5,616 nucleotides of DNA from Bacteroidota bacterium (GCA_024278655.1 JAJRSV010000450.1:1-5616), one strand, 5' to 3'. Shown: positions 1 to 5,616, counted from the stretch's first letter. Translations and numbers: made by a program. The notes: a model not told the origin generated them from the letters alone.

Positions 1-986
1 ATAACAGGTGTTAAGCTTGTAAAAGGCGCTCCAAAGAAGGATGCTAAAATCGTGTAAGGATGAGCCAGCGCAATCATTGCACCGATTGCACTCGGTATGC
101 CGTTGGCTAAAAACCAGTAAAGAGCGTTGCCTCCGGCTTCTGCCAATCCTTTGCTGTAGCCGATATAACCGATTGACAAAAGTATAATTGCCGGTATTCC
201 CCAGCCGATTATTTTTACCACCGGAGAAGACGGTGGAATAACTTCGATTTCACTTAAGTCAACTTCGTTACTCTCGCTAAGATGTTTTACGATGCCGTTC
301 ACGTGTCCCGCGCCCACAACAGAAACTATTTTTTTGCCGGGTGCGCGTTTCATTTTCTCGGCTATGTAAGTATCGCGCTCATCTATCAATACTTCTTTAA
401 GAACCGGCATTACTCTTTCCAGTTCTTCCATCATTTCGGATAAAACATCTTTGCTTCTTAACTCTGTAAGCTTCTCTTCCGTAAGTTCCTGCTTTTCGAA
501 CAAGCCGGCAAGACCACCGGTTAAAAACTTAAGCTTTTGCCATAAGCTCATCGAGTGCCATGCTCGCCGGAGTGTTATTCGCACTTCACGGTCGCATAGT
601 TCTATCGGCAGGTTTAATTCCTTTGCGGTTTGTGCTGCCTGCAGCAGTTCAGTTCCCGGAGCTACGCCAAGCTTTTCACCAAGCTTCTTCTGATACGATG
701 CGAGCACAAGATTAATAATAAGCGTACTTAGTTGCTTTTCTTTAATTATGGTTTTAAGATCGAGATTTTCCCACCGGTTCTTTTCGGAAAGGGCTTTGTA
801 TCTTTTTTCATCAAGTTCAACGCAAACGATATCCGGTTTCTCTTTTTCGATTACTTCTTTTACCAAATCGGCTGACTGGCGGGAAATATGCGCCGTTCCC
901 ACAATTATGAATTCCCGTCCGCCTTTGTGTACTATATGAACATCTTCGGAATAACCGTTACGTTCGTTTTTAATTACTTCTGTCAA
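1..986 (-). CDS. TraB/PrgY/GumN-family membrane protein (3' end outside window)
   Basis: This is a 328-codon open frame on the minus strand that runs off the left edge, so the C-terminus is missing. It matches the TraB/pheromone-shutdown family, which is related to the Tiki proteins and is proposed to contain metal-dependent proteases. The visible hallmarks are GTAH at residues 30-33, VELDEKRY at 56-63, a DERD motif at 202-205 and a second G-x-x-H motif, GAGH, at 225-228. Two hydrophobic segments follow, at about 257-277 and 292-318, so the soluble domain comes first and a membrane domain second, as in this family. No ATG precedes the GTAH motif. The in-frame stop is at 1030-1028, and the only usual start codon after it is TTG at 986, with GAAGG five bases upstream. 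Enterococcal TraB/PrgY limits pheromone activity; the role in this organism is unknown. The family call is firm, the biochemical function is not. Confidence 0.88.
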   Translation of the reverse strand, partial: MTEVIKNERNGYSEDVHIVHKGGREFIIVGTAHISRQSADLVKEVIEKEKPDIVCVELDEKRYKALSEKNRWENLDLKTIIKEKQLSTLIINLVLASYQKKLGEKLGVAPGTELLQAAQTAKELNLPIELCDREVRITLRRAWHSMSLWQKLKFLTGGLAGLFEKQELTEEKLTELRSKDVLSEMMEELERVMPVLKEVLIDERDTYIAEKMKRAPGKKIVSVVGAGHVNGIVKHLSESNEVDLSEIEVIPPSSPVVKIIGWGIPAIILLSIGYIGYSKGLAEAGGNALYWFLANGIPSAIGAMIALAHPYTILASFFGAPFTSLTPV

Positions 987-991
987 CTGTG

Positions 992-996
992 CCTTC
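992..996 (-). promoter_or_regulatory. Ribosome binding site that fixes the TTG start of the TraB-family gene
   Basis: GAAGG on the minus strand lies five bases before TTG at 986. Because the frame has no ATG or GTG between its upstream stop and the conserved GTAH motif, this site is the main support for a TTG start. Confidence 0.55.
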
Positions 997-1020
997 GTAT
1001 TTTGATAAATTAGAGAATTG

Positions 1021-1028
1021 CAAATTTA
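1021..1028 (-). promoter_or_regulatory. Candidate Bacteroidota-type -7 box (TAAATTTG) for the TraB-family gene
   Basis: TAAATTTG on the minus strand fits the TAnnTTTG -7 consensus of Bacteroidota-type sigma-A promoters. It would place a transcript start near 1015 and give a leader of about 29 bases before the TTG start. I see no good TTTG-like -33 element 19-20 bases upstream, so the site rests on the -7 box and its position. Confidence 0.35.
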
Positions 1029-1115
1029 GGTATTTTACTTAAAACTTATGTTAATAGAAACAATTATCACCCCCGAACGTGTCGATGTTATCAACATATC
1101 TTCCTGAAATACAAG

Positions 1116-1179
1116 AAGCCTCTCCCCTTGTGGGGAGAGGTCTGTCCGTAAGATTCCTGTTGAGGAAAGGGGCTTTTTA
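1116..1179. repeat. REP-like bipartite element with a perfect 9-bp hairpin; possible terminator of the M49-like gene
   Basis: CCTCTCCCC at 1119-1127 and GGGGAGAGG at 1132-1140 are perfect inverted repeats around a 4-base TTGT loop. A further G/C-rich arm, AAAGGGGC followed by TTTTT (1166-1178), reaches the stop codon of the M49-like gene, and AAGCC at 1116-1120 can pair with GGCTT at 1171-1175. Its C/G content stands out from the AT-rich surroundings. The hairpin lies 37 bases past the M49-like stop, but the T-tract after it on the minus strand (CTTCTTGTATTT) is weak. Intergenic palindromes of the form CCCTCTCCCC-loop-GGGGAGAGGG beside a second C-rich arm are a common kind of dispersed repeat in bacterial genomes. 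Whether this one is repeated in its genome cannot be seen from the window. Confidence 0.6.
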
Positions 1180-2859
1180 TTTATACATCTTCTCAATTTC
1201 AAATTCCGGTTTGATATCAACCGGAAGTCCGGATAGTTTATTGCGCAAAGTTTCCATCGAAGGAGAGTTGACTGCGTATTTTGCAATCAAATCTTTTGCG
1301 CCCTGGTAATCTCCTTTTGCCTGAATCATCAATACTTTGTTTGCCAGCTCTTTAAGTGCGGGATAAATCTTATCGAAATTAACTTTCACTTTTTGTGTTG
1401 CATCATCATATTCGTAGCCGCCTTTTTCTAAGAGGAAGTTATAAATTATTGCGTTGCCGCCGCCGTGTGCTTCGTTAATACCGAAACGGACCGAGCGAAA
1501 AGTGCCTGCAAGGAACGTTACCCATGTTTCGTTGGCAAACGATTTTGGATAAACACCTTTATCAATCATAAAAATGTTATTGTACATTCCGAGTATGTCG
1601 GCTTTGCATTCTTCAATTGTTGAATAGGTTTCTTTCAACTCTTTCTTTACTTCGGTTTTTCTGCCATCAACGGTTATAAAGCCGGGTCCGATTCCGTGCG
1701 ACATCTCATGCATTAAAGTGTGATTAAAAAATCCGTCGAATGTTACATACTTCAACTGTTCCTGATCGAGCACGATTTCCGCAATCGGTTTAAGCAGCTT
1801 TTCGAATTTAGCTTCGTGAAGATTTTTAAGCATAACTTTTTTCGAACCCTTTGCCTTGCGTACTCTTTCGTCGTTCGGAAGATTGAATGCAAGTGTTTGC
1901 ACGCCTGCTTTCGTATCGCCCGCACTAAAGACTTCGTTCACAACAACAATCGGCGACTCCGAACCGCGTTCGGTGTTTTTATACTTATCAGGAATCGGCA
2001 GGTGCTGTTCCATATCTTTTAAGTAACTTCCGAAAACTTTTAGTTTGTTCGAAGCATCGGGATCTTTAATAGTTAAGAAGCTCTCGAACGATGCTTTGTA
2101 ATTGAAGAGAGCATCCTCGTAAACTTCATACGGACCAATTGTTATTTCGATTGTATTATCTTTTAAATCCATCCAATCCATATCACTCTGGTAATAATCG
2201 TTGCTTAAAAATGCATCTGCACGCGAAAGGAGATATTTTTTAAGCGACAGGTTATCGGCATACTTAGCAGCTTCCTTCAGCAGTTTCGAAGCTTCGGTCA
2301 ATTCATCTTTCCAGTATTCATTGTAAGGAATAGCAACGAGCTTATCACCGTCTCTTCTTATAACGGTAAACTCAGATGTGAACGCTTCTTCATCTTCGGG
2401 ATGATCTTTTATCCACTGTTCGAATTCTTCTTTGGTTATATCCTCGGGATAGAAGTTTGCACCTTTCGGTTTCTTTTCCGTTCCGATAAACGGTGCATCG
2501 TGTTCCAGCCGGTCAAACGGACCGAACATAATATTAAAAAGCTCAAGCTGCAGCTTTGCCAATTCACTCCCGCCGGCTTTTTCAGTAAGCTCTTTCTTTA
2601 ATTCCCGGTTTTTCGAGTAAACCTGATCGAGATAAATATCATCCATTATCTTCGATGCGCGGTAAAGTTTTTCAACCACTACTTTTTGTCTCTCATCAAG
2701 AATGCTTGCATCGTACTTAAGCCCGGTGGGCGCAAACTTTGCTATTTTTTCTTTCAGCATTTCAATTTCCTTCGCCTGGTTTTCGTCCTGTTTTTCTTTT
2801 TTGCTGCAACCGGTAAACACAAGTACAACAGCAAATAATAAAGTTAGTAAGTATTTCAT
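1177..2859 (-). CDS. M49-like (dipeptidyl peptidase III-related) zinc peptidase, lipoprotein
   Basis: This 560-residue protein carries a lipoprotein signal: Lys2, a hydrophobic stretch at 4-15, then a lipobox FTGC with Cys18 as the predicted lipidated residue. Ser19 follows the cysteine, so there is no inner-membrane Asp signal. A charged linker (about 19-40) leads into the mature domain. The zinc site is HEMSH at 384-388, within the context HEMSHGIGPG, and EECKAD at 416-421. By analogy with DPP III, His384, His388 and Glu417 would bind zinc and Glu385 would be the catalytic base. Classical DPP III has a six-residue HEXXGH motif; the five-residue form followed by GIGP is closer to the M49-like domain of plant NUDT3-type proteins and to a variant known, as I recall, from Caldithrix. 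The expected activity is removal of short peptides from N-termini in the periplasm or at the outer membrane; the substrate is unknown. ATG at 2859 has a strong AAGGTGAT site (2870-2863). The gene is probably monocistronic, with the TraB-family gene 190 bases downstream. Confidence 0.88.
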   Translation of the reverse strand: MKYLLTLLFAVVLVFTGCSKKEKQDENQAKEIEMLKEKIAKFAPTGLKYDASILDERQKVVVEKLYRASKIMDDIYLDQVYSKNRELKKELTEKAGGSELAKLQLELFNIMFGPFDRLEHDAPFIGTEKKPKGANFYPEDITKEEFEQWIKDHPEDEEAFTSEFTVIRRDGDKLVAIPYNEYWKDELTEASKLLKEAAKYADNLSLKKYLLSRADAFLSNDYYQSDMDWMDLKDNTIEITIGPYEVYEDALFNYKASFESFLTIKDPDASNKLKVFGSYLKDMEQHLPIPDKYKNTERGSESPIVVVNEVFSAGDTKAGVQTLAFNLPNDERVRKAKGSKKVMLKNLHEAKFEKLLKPIAEIVLDQEQLKYVTFDGFFNHTLMHEMSHGIGPGFITVDGRKTEVKKELKETYSTIEECKADILGMYNNIFMIDKGVYPKSFANETWVTFLAGTFRSVRFGINEAHGGGNAIIYNFLLEKGGYEYDDATQKVKVNFDKIYPALKELANKVLMIQAKGDYQGAKDLIAKYAVNSPSMETLRNKLSGLPVDIKPEFEIEKMYK

Positions 2860-2892
2860 TTTATCACCTTTTTATTTCGATTTGCTTTAGTG

Positions 2893-2902
2893 TAAAATTA
2901 TA
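2893..2902 (-). promoter_or_regulatory. Candidate promoter core for the M49-like lipoprotein gene
   Basis: The minus strand reads TATAATTTTA here. It holds both a perfect TATAAT (2902-2897) and a near match to TAnnTTTG (TAATTTTA, 2900-2893). Either reading gives a leader of about 25-35 bases before the ATG at 2859. No convincing -35 or -33 partner is visible, so this is position plus core motif only. Confidence 0.35.
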
Positions 2903-3033
2903 ACGGATGTAAATATAAGAAGATTTACTCTCTGAAATTATGCAATGCGGATCAATTTCTATCTCGGCTTTTCTAATTAAAGTCTTAATAAGAGTACGTA
3001 AGGAATGATTTATTAAAGAAAAAAATGGGATGA

Positions 3034-3090
3034 CGGAATGCCAAATGTTTATTATTATCGGGTAACATGCAAAGTCTTTTTAACATTCCG
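3034..3090. repeat. Inverted repeat upstream of the antitoxin; possible operator
   Basis: CGGAATG (3034-3040) and CATTCCG (3084-3090) are a perfect 7-bp inverted pair 43 bases apart. A nested pair, ATGTT (3045-3049) and AACAT (3064-3068), lies between them. The right arm sits in the spacer of the proposed antitoxin promoter, where a repressor could act. Toxin-antitoxin operons are usually autoregulated through such palindromes, but the arms here are short and the antitoxin shows no obvious DNA-binding fold, so this is a weak suggestion. I see nothing else, and no credible gene, in the 2903-3140 stretch. Confidence 0.22.
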
Positions 3091-3107
3091 AAATATTACT
3101 ATTTTTG
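3077..3107 (+). promoter_or_regulatory. Candidate Bacteroidota-type promoter for the antitoxin/toxin locus
   Basis: TATTTTTG at 3100-3107 matches the TAnnTTTG -7 consensus exactly, and TTTT at 3077-3080, 19 bases upstream, is one base from the TTTG -33 element. Transcription would start near 3113, about 40 bases before the antitoxin ATG. This is the most complete promoter of this type in the window. Confidence 0.45.
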
Positions 3108-3152
3108 TGTTATCGAAAAGCGGCTGCGGTCAATTAAATAAAGGATACTCAA

Positions 3153-3338
3153 ATGTCAAACATAAAAGATAAGATGACTAAAATAATACAGTCTCAGCCG
3201 GAAGATGCGAGCTATGAAGAGATAATGCGTGAACTCGCTTTCGAACGGATGATTGAGAGGGGGCTGAAAGATTCACGAATGGGGCGTGTGATTTCGAACG
3301 ATGAAATGAAACGCCGGATTAAAACATGGCGGAAATAA
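3153..3338 (+). CDS. Small type II antitoxin (partner of a ParE/RelE-type toxin)
   Basis: The 61-residue product is highly charged and largely helical. Its layout is IIQSQPEDASYEEIMREL (about 12-29), then ERMIERGLKDSRMGRVIS (about 31-48) and a basic C-terminus ending KRRIKTWRK. The pattern PEDAS-x-EEIM, then ERG-x-x-DS-x-x-GRVIS-x-x-EM-x-x-R, is typical of short antitoxins encoded directly upstream of ParE/RelE-family toxins; I know no firm symbol for this family and see no clear ribbon-helix-helix or HTH. ATG at 3153 follows AAGGA (3141-3145) by seven bases. Its 3' end overlaps the start of the toxin remnant by 13 bases, the usual translationally coupled arrangement. Since the toxin is broken, this gene now looks like an orphan antitoxin that could still act against related toxins elsewhere in the cell. 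The assignment rests on sequence pattern and context. Confidence 0.75.
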   Translation: MSNIKDKMTKIIQSQPEDASYEEIMRELAFERMIERGLKDSRMGRVISNDEMKRRIKTWRK

Positions 3339-3501
3339 AGTGGACCGCGTGGGTTACAAATACCGTGAAGAAAAAGATGGTGAAATACGAATACTTCTTT
3401 ACGGTCATTACAGGATTGCTTACCTGATAAAAAAGAATTCGGATATTGATATTCCGGGTGTTTTTCACGGAGCGCTTGATATTGACAGATACCTTCCCTG
3501 A
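3326..3501 (+). pseudogene. ParE/RelE-family toxin, internally deleted and frameshifted
   Basis: The ATG at 3326, inside the antitoxin's end, opens with MAEIKWT, a typical ParE-type N-terminus, but the frame then turns into unrelated residues and stops at 3425-3427. In another frame, from about 3352 to the TGA at 3499-3501, the translation is a clear ParE/RelE C-terminal half: GYKYREEKDGEIRILLYGHY, then RIAYLIKKNSDIDIPGVFHG and ALDIDRYLP. About 7 N-terminal and 47 C-terminal residues remain of a protein normally near 100 residues, so roughly the two N-terminal helices are gone and the junction (about 3346-3354) is out of frame. A deletion whose length is not a multiple of three explains both facts. 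GTG codons at 3340 and 3349 are in frame with the C-terminal part, so a fragment could be made, but it should not be a working mRNA interferase or gyrase poison. Confidence 0.8.
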
Positions 3502-3594
3502 TTTATAAGAGACCGTGTGAAAATCGGTAAACGGTTAAAACAGTATCACTTCAAACCAGACAGTGATTATGTTTTTTTGATTTAAAGATTTTTA

Positions 3595-3624
3595 TTGATA
3601 AATAGAATATTACTCAATTATAAA
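3595..3624 (+). promoter_or_regulatory. Candidate sigma-70-like promoter for the YitT-family gene
   Basis: TTGATA (3595-3600) and TATAAA (3619-3624) are separated by 18 bases, a good match to -35 and -10 elements. Transcription would start near 3631, only about 20 bases before the proposed ATT start at 3651 and just ahead of its Shine-Dalgarno site. The region is AT-rich, so a chance match is possible. The rest of 3502-3650 shows no gene. Confidence 0.4.
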
Positions 3625-3641
3625 ATTTAACAGCCATCAGC

Positions 3642-3645
3642 GAGG
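3642..3645 (+). promoter_or_regulatory. Ribosome binding site supporting an ATT start of the YitT-family gene
   Basis: GAGG lies five bases before ATT at 3651, a normal spacing. No ATG, GTG or TTG exists in this frame between the stop at 3621-3623 and the ATG at 3774. This site is therefore the only translation signal in the right place for the conserved N-terminus. Confidence 0.4.
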
Positions 3646-3650
3646 TTGAT

Positions 3651-4520
3651 ATTTTCAAAAGCAATATTGGTCGTATTGTTAAAGATGTTGTTTTAATCCT
3701 CATCGGTATTTTCTCAGCCGGTTTCGGACTTAAAGGATTCCTGCTGCCTAATTCGTTTATCGACGGCGGGGCTATGGGTATTTCACTTCTCATTTCGGAG
3801 GTCACGGTAATACCGTTGTCTGTTCTTATTGTAGCGGTTAACCTGCCGTTTCTTATACTCGGATTTTCACAAATCGGGAAGCAGTTTACTTTTAAAAGCA
3901 TTCTTGCAATCATTGTGCTTGCAATCGTTGTTCAGTTCATCCCCTATCCTTTAATCACATCCGATAAACTGCTTATTGCAGTCTTCGGCGGATTCTTTTT
4001 GGGAGCCGGAATAGGTATGGCAATCCGCGGCGGCTCGGTAATAGACGGAACCGAAGTGCTGGCAATTTATATGAGTAAGAAAACCGGCTTGACCATTGGC
4101 GACATAATATTAATTTTCAACATTATCATATTTTCATTCGGTGCTTATGTTTTATCGATAGAAATTGCTTTATACGCAATACTAACTTACCTCGCTGCCG
4201 CAAGAACCATCAATTTTGTGGTAGAGGGTGTTGAAGAATATACGGGAATTACAATCGTATCGGATTACAGTGATGAAATAAGATTAGTGATTACCGAAAA
4301 ATTAGGAAGAGGCGTTACAATATACACCGGCAAAGGCGGCTACAGAAAACCCGAAGATAACCCAAAGCAAATCGATATTATATATACGGTTATTACCAGA
4401 CTCGAAATAGCACGCCTGAAAACAGAAGTGGAGAAAATAGACCCCGACGCATTTATTATTATGCACAGTATAAAAGAAACAAAAGGAGGAATGATAAAAA
4501 AGCGACCGTTGGAAAAATAA
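3651..4520 (+). CDS. YitT-family membrane protein with C-terminal DUF2179 domain
   Basis: From ATT at 3651 the frame gives 289 residues, close to the usual YitT-family length. Hydrophobic segments lie at about 10-30, 44-72, 83-101, 107-125 and 150-185. The family-typical stretches are GFGLKGFLLPNSFIDGG (24-40), ITSDKLLIAVFGGFFLGAG (102-120), and GGSVIDGTEVLA (127-138) followed by KKTGLTIGDIILIFN (143-157). The soluble C-terminus from about 201 (GITIVS) through LGRGVTIYTGKGGYRK and IIYTVITRLE to about 283 (IMHSIKETKGG) is DUF2179. The transported substrate of this family is not established. The first methionine, at 3774 (residue 42), would cut off the first membrane segment and the conserved FLLPN motif, so I prefer the upstream start even though it is not a standard codon. 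Alternatives are an upstream sequence error, an ATG-to-ATT mutation, or a shortened protein. The family call is certain, the start is not. Confidence 0.85.
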   Translation: MFKSNIGRIVKDVVLILIGIFSAGFGLKGFLLPNSFIDGGAMGISLLISEVTVIPLSVLIVAVNLPFLILGFSQIGKQFTFKSILAIIVLAIVVQFIPYPLITSDKLLIAVFGGFFLGAGIGMAIRGGSVIDGTEVLAIYMSKKTGLTIGDIILIFNIIIFSFGAYVLSIEIALYAILTYLAAARTINFVVEGVEEYTGITIVSDYSDEIRLVITEKLGRGVTIYTGKGGYRKPEDNPKQIDIIYTVITRLEIARLKTEVEKIDPDAFIIMHSIKETKGGMIKKRPLEK

Positions 4521-4599
4521 ACTAAAAACATCCGGCAAAGCATTCATCCGAACCTCCCAGCATTCATTCATCCCTTATGTTATTCACAAAATTTCTGTT

Positions 4600-4607
4600 T
4601 AATTTTG
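4600..4607 (+). promoter_or_regulatory. Candidate Bacteroidota-type -7 box (TAATTTTG) for the M3 peptidase gene
   Basis: TAATTTTG fits TAnnTTTG and would start a transcript near 4613, about 37 bases before the ATG at 4651. TATG at 4576-4579, 20 bases upstream, is one base from the TTTG -33 element. No clear terminator for the preceding YitT gene is visible between 4521 and 4599. That stretch only shows a short direct repeat, GCATTCAT, at about 4539 and 4560. Confidence 0.35.
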
Positions 4608-4650
4608 TTTATCAATTATTATCAATATTCTTAAAACAACAGGTGATAAG

Positions 4651-5616
4651 ATGAACAGGGTAAAAATTGCATTTACATTTATACTTATCTGTTTAGTACT
4701 AACCCCTTCTTTCTCACAGGTAAAAGAGAGAAAAGACATTCCCGATAAATACAAATGGAACCTTGCCGATATTTACAAAAACATTGACGAGTGGAAAGCT
4801 CATAAAGAAAAGTTGGCTGCCGATATAGAAAACTTTCCTTCATTTAAAGGTAAGTTAGCCGAAAGTTCCGAAACTTTTTACAACGCTTTAAGAAGTTACT
4901 TCGATATACTTAAAGGTTATTACAAGCTATCGTCGTATGCAAGCATGTTAAGCGACGAGGACCTCGGCAATACCGATAATCAGTCATTAAAACAGGAAGC
5001 CGATAACCTCGGTACCAAATTCGATGAAAACACTTCCTTTTTGAAACCGGAAATTCTTAAAATCGATCCTGCCCAAATCAAACAATTCTTCGATGAGAAA
5101 AAAGAGCTTGCCGAGTTTAAAATGTTTGTAGACGATATTCAAAGAAAACGCGCTCACACTCTTTCGGAAAACGAGGAAAAAATACTCGCAAGCTTCGGGC
5201 TGATAACCGGAACTCCCGCAAGTGTTTACAACATTTTTAACAACTCCGAAAAACCATTCCCGAAAGTAAAACTCTCTTCGGGTGAAGAAGTTGAACTCAC
5301 CTCTTCTAATTATGTAAAGTACCGCGCCGTGCCGAACAGGGCTGACCGCGCAAAAGTGTTCGAAGCTTTCTTCGGTAGTTACGGCGACTTCAAAAATATG
5401 ATCGGGGCAAATTACCTCGGCAAGGTTAAAACCGATTACGTTTATGCAAAGGAAAGAAAATACTCAAGTGCACTCGAACGCTCGCTTGATGCCGTAAATG
5501 TTCCCGTATCGGTTTATGAAAACCTGATTACACAAATCCACAAAAGTCTGCCCACGCTTTACAGATTTCTGGACCTGAAGAAGAGAATGCTGGGAGTTGA
5601 CACACTTCACTATTTC
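4651..5616 (+). CDS. pepF: Secreted M3-family oligoendopeptidase F (3' end outside window)
   Basis: The first 322 codons are present and the frame stays open to the right edge. Residues 1-22 form a Sec signal peptide: basic MNRVK, hydrophobic core 6-17, and likely cleavage after SFS, before Gln23. The mature part begins with the PepF-type motif WNLADIY (36-42), followed by helical N-terminal regions. The M3 N-terminal domain (OepF-like) spans roughly 130-200, and YSSALERSLDAVNVPVSVYE lies from residue 271, a stretch conserved in PepF proteins. The zinc-binding HEXXH motif should lie downstream, outside the window, so catalytic competence cannot be judged. The enzyme would cleave medium-length peptides. 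Lactococcal PepF is cytoplasmic, whereas this version is predicted to be exported to the periplasm. ATG at 4651 follows AGGTGAT (4641-4647), the same type of site as in the M49-like gene. The gene has its own candidate promoter and is probably independent of the YitT gene 130 bases upstream. Confidence 0.88.
   Translation, partial: MNRVKIAFTFILICLVLTPSFSQVKERKDIPDKYKWNLADIYKNIDEWKAHKEKLAADIENFPSFKGKLAESSETFYNALRSYFDILKGYYKLSSYASMLSDEDLGNTDNQSLKQEADNLGTKFDENTSFLKPEILKIDPAQIKQFFDEKKELAEFKMFVDDIQRKRAHTLSENEEKILASFGLITGTPASVYNIFNNSEKPFPKVKLSSGEEVELTSSNYVKYRAVPNRADRAKVFEAFFGSYGDFKNMIGANYLGKVKTDYVYAKERKYSSALERSLDAVNVPVSVYENLITQIHKSLPTLYRFLDLKKRMLGVDTLHYF

Noticed and set aside
1720..2022. 100-codon plus-strand frame opposite the M49-like gene, and similar frames opposite the other genes
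   Set aside because: They lie wholly antisense to strongly supported genes, have unnatural composition and no recognisable motifs.
3038..3172. 44-residue open frame on the plus strand upstream of and overlapping the antitoxin start
   Set aside because: The product resembles nothing I know, its end overlaps the well-supported antitoxin, and the candidate promoter and inverted repeat lie inside it.
3514..3540. ACCGT and ACGGT inverted pair after the toxin remnant as a terminator
   Set aside because: The stem is only five base pairs with a long loop and no proper T-tract on the plus strand.
3517..3585. Short GTG-started frame of about 22 codons after the toxin remnant
   Set aside because: It has no ribosome binding site and no recognisable sequence; it is simply the open stretch after the toxin's stop codon.
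3774..4520. YitT-family gene starting at the ATG at 3774
   Set aside because: It would remove the first membrane helix and the conserved FLLPN-x-FIDGG segment, leave a coding-like 5' region unexplained, and it has no nearby Shine-Dalgarno site as good as GAGG at 3642-3645.
4539..4575. GCATTCAT direct repeats after the YitT gene as a CRISPR or regulatory array
   Set aside because: There are only two short copies with no regular spacing; this looks like chance in low-complexity intergenic DNA.

Overview
The window reads as ordinary chromosomal DNA, moderately AT-rich, from a member of the Bacteroidota/Chlorobiota/Ignavibacteriota (FCB) side of the bacterial tree. An Ignavibacteria-like organism is my best guess, not a certainty. 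The reasons are: a lipoprotein M49-type peptidase with a five-residue HEXXH motif, an exported PepF-type M3 peptidase, AGGTGAT-type ribosome binding sites, and TAnnTTTG boxes (the -7 element of Bacteroidota-type housekeeping promoters) ahead of several genes.

Layout. On the minus strand, a TraB/PrgY-family membrane protein (TTG start at 986, C-terminus beyond the left edge) lies downstream of a 560-aa M49-like zinc-peptidase lipoprotein (2859 to 1177). The 190 bases between them hold a perfect 9-bp inverted repeat in a REP-like bipartite element and a possible promoter for the TraB gene. A divergent intergenic region of about 290 bases (2860-3152) carries candidate promoters in both directions. 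On the plus strand come a 61-aa type II antitoxin (3153-3338); the wreck of its ParE/RelE-type toxin (3326-3501), which has lost its middle and its reading frame; a YitT/DUF2179 membrane protein whose conserved N-terminus has no ATG, GTG or TTG start, with ATT at 3651 the best candidate; and the first 322 codons of a secreted M3-family oligoendopeptidase F (4651 to the right edge).

How the genes fit together. Apart from the toxin-antitoxin remnant, these look like independent single-gene units. Three of them (TraB/Tiki-like, M49-like, M3) belong to known or proposed metallopeptidase families, and two of those carry export signals, so envelope peptide turnover is a loose theme, but nothing shows they form a pathway. 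I found no convincing new multi-gene system. The points most worth a second look are the orphan antitoxin with its internally deleted toxin, the apparent ATT start of the YitT gene, the variant M49 motif, and the repeat element. Two real genes run off the window edges, and one of them also starts with TTG, so simple ATG-to-stop gene finding would miss them.
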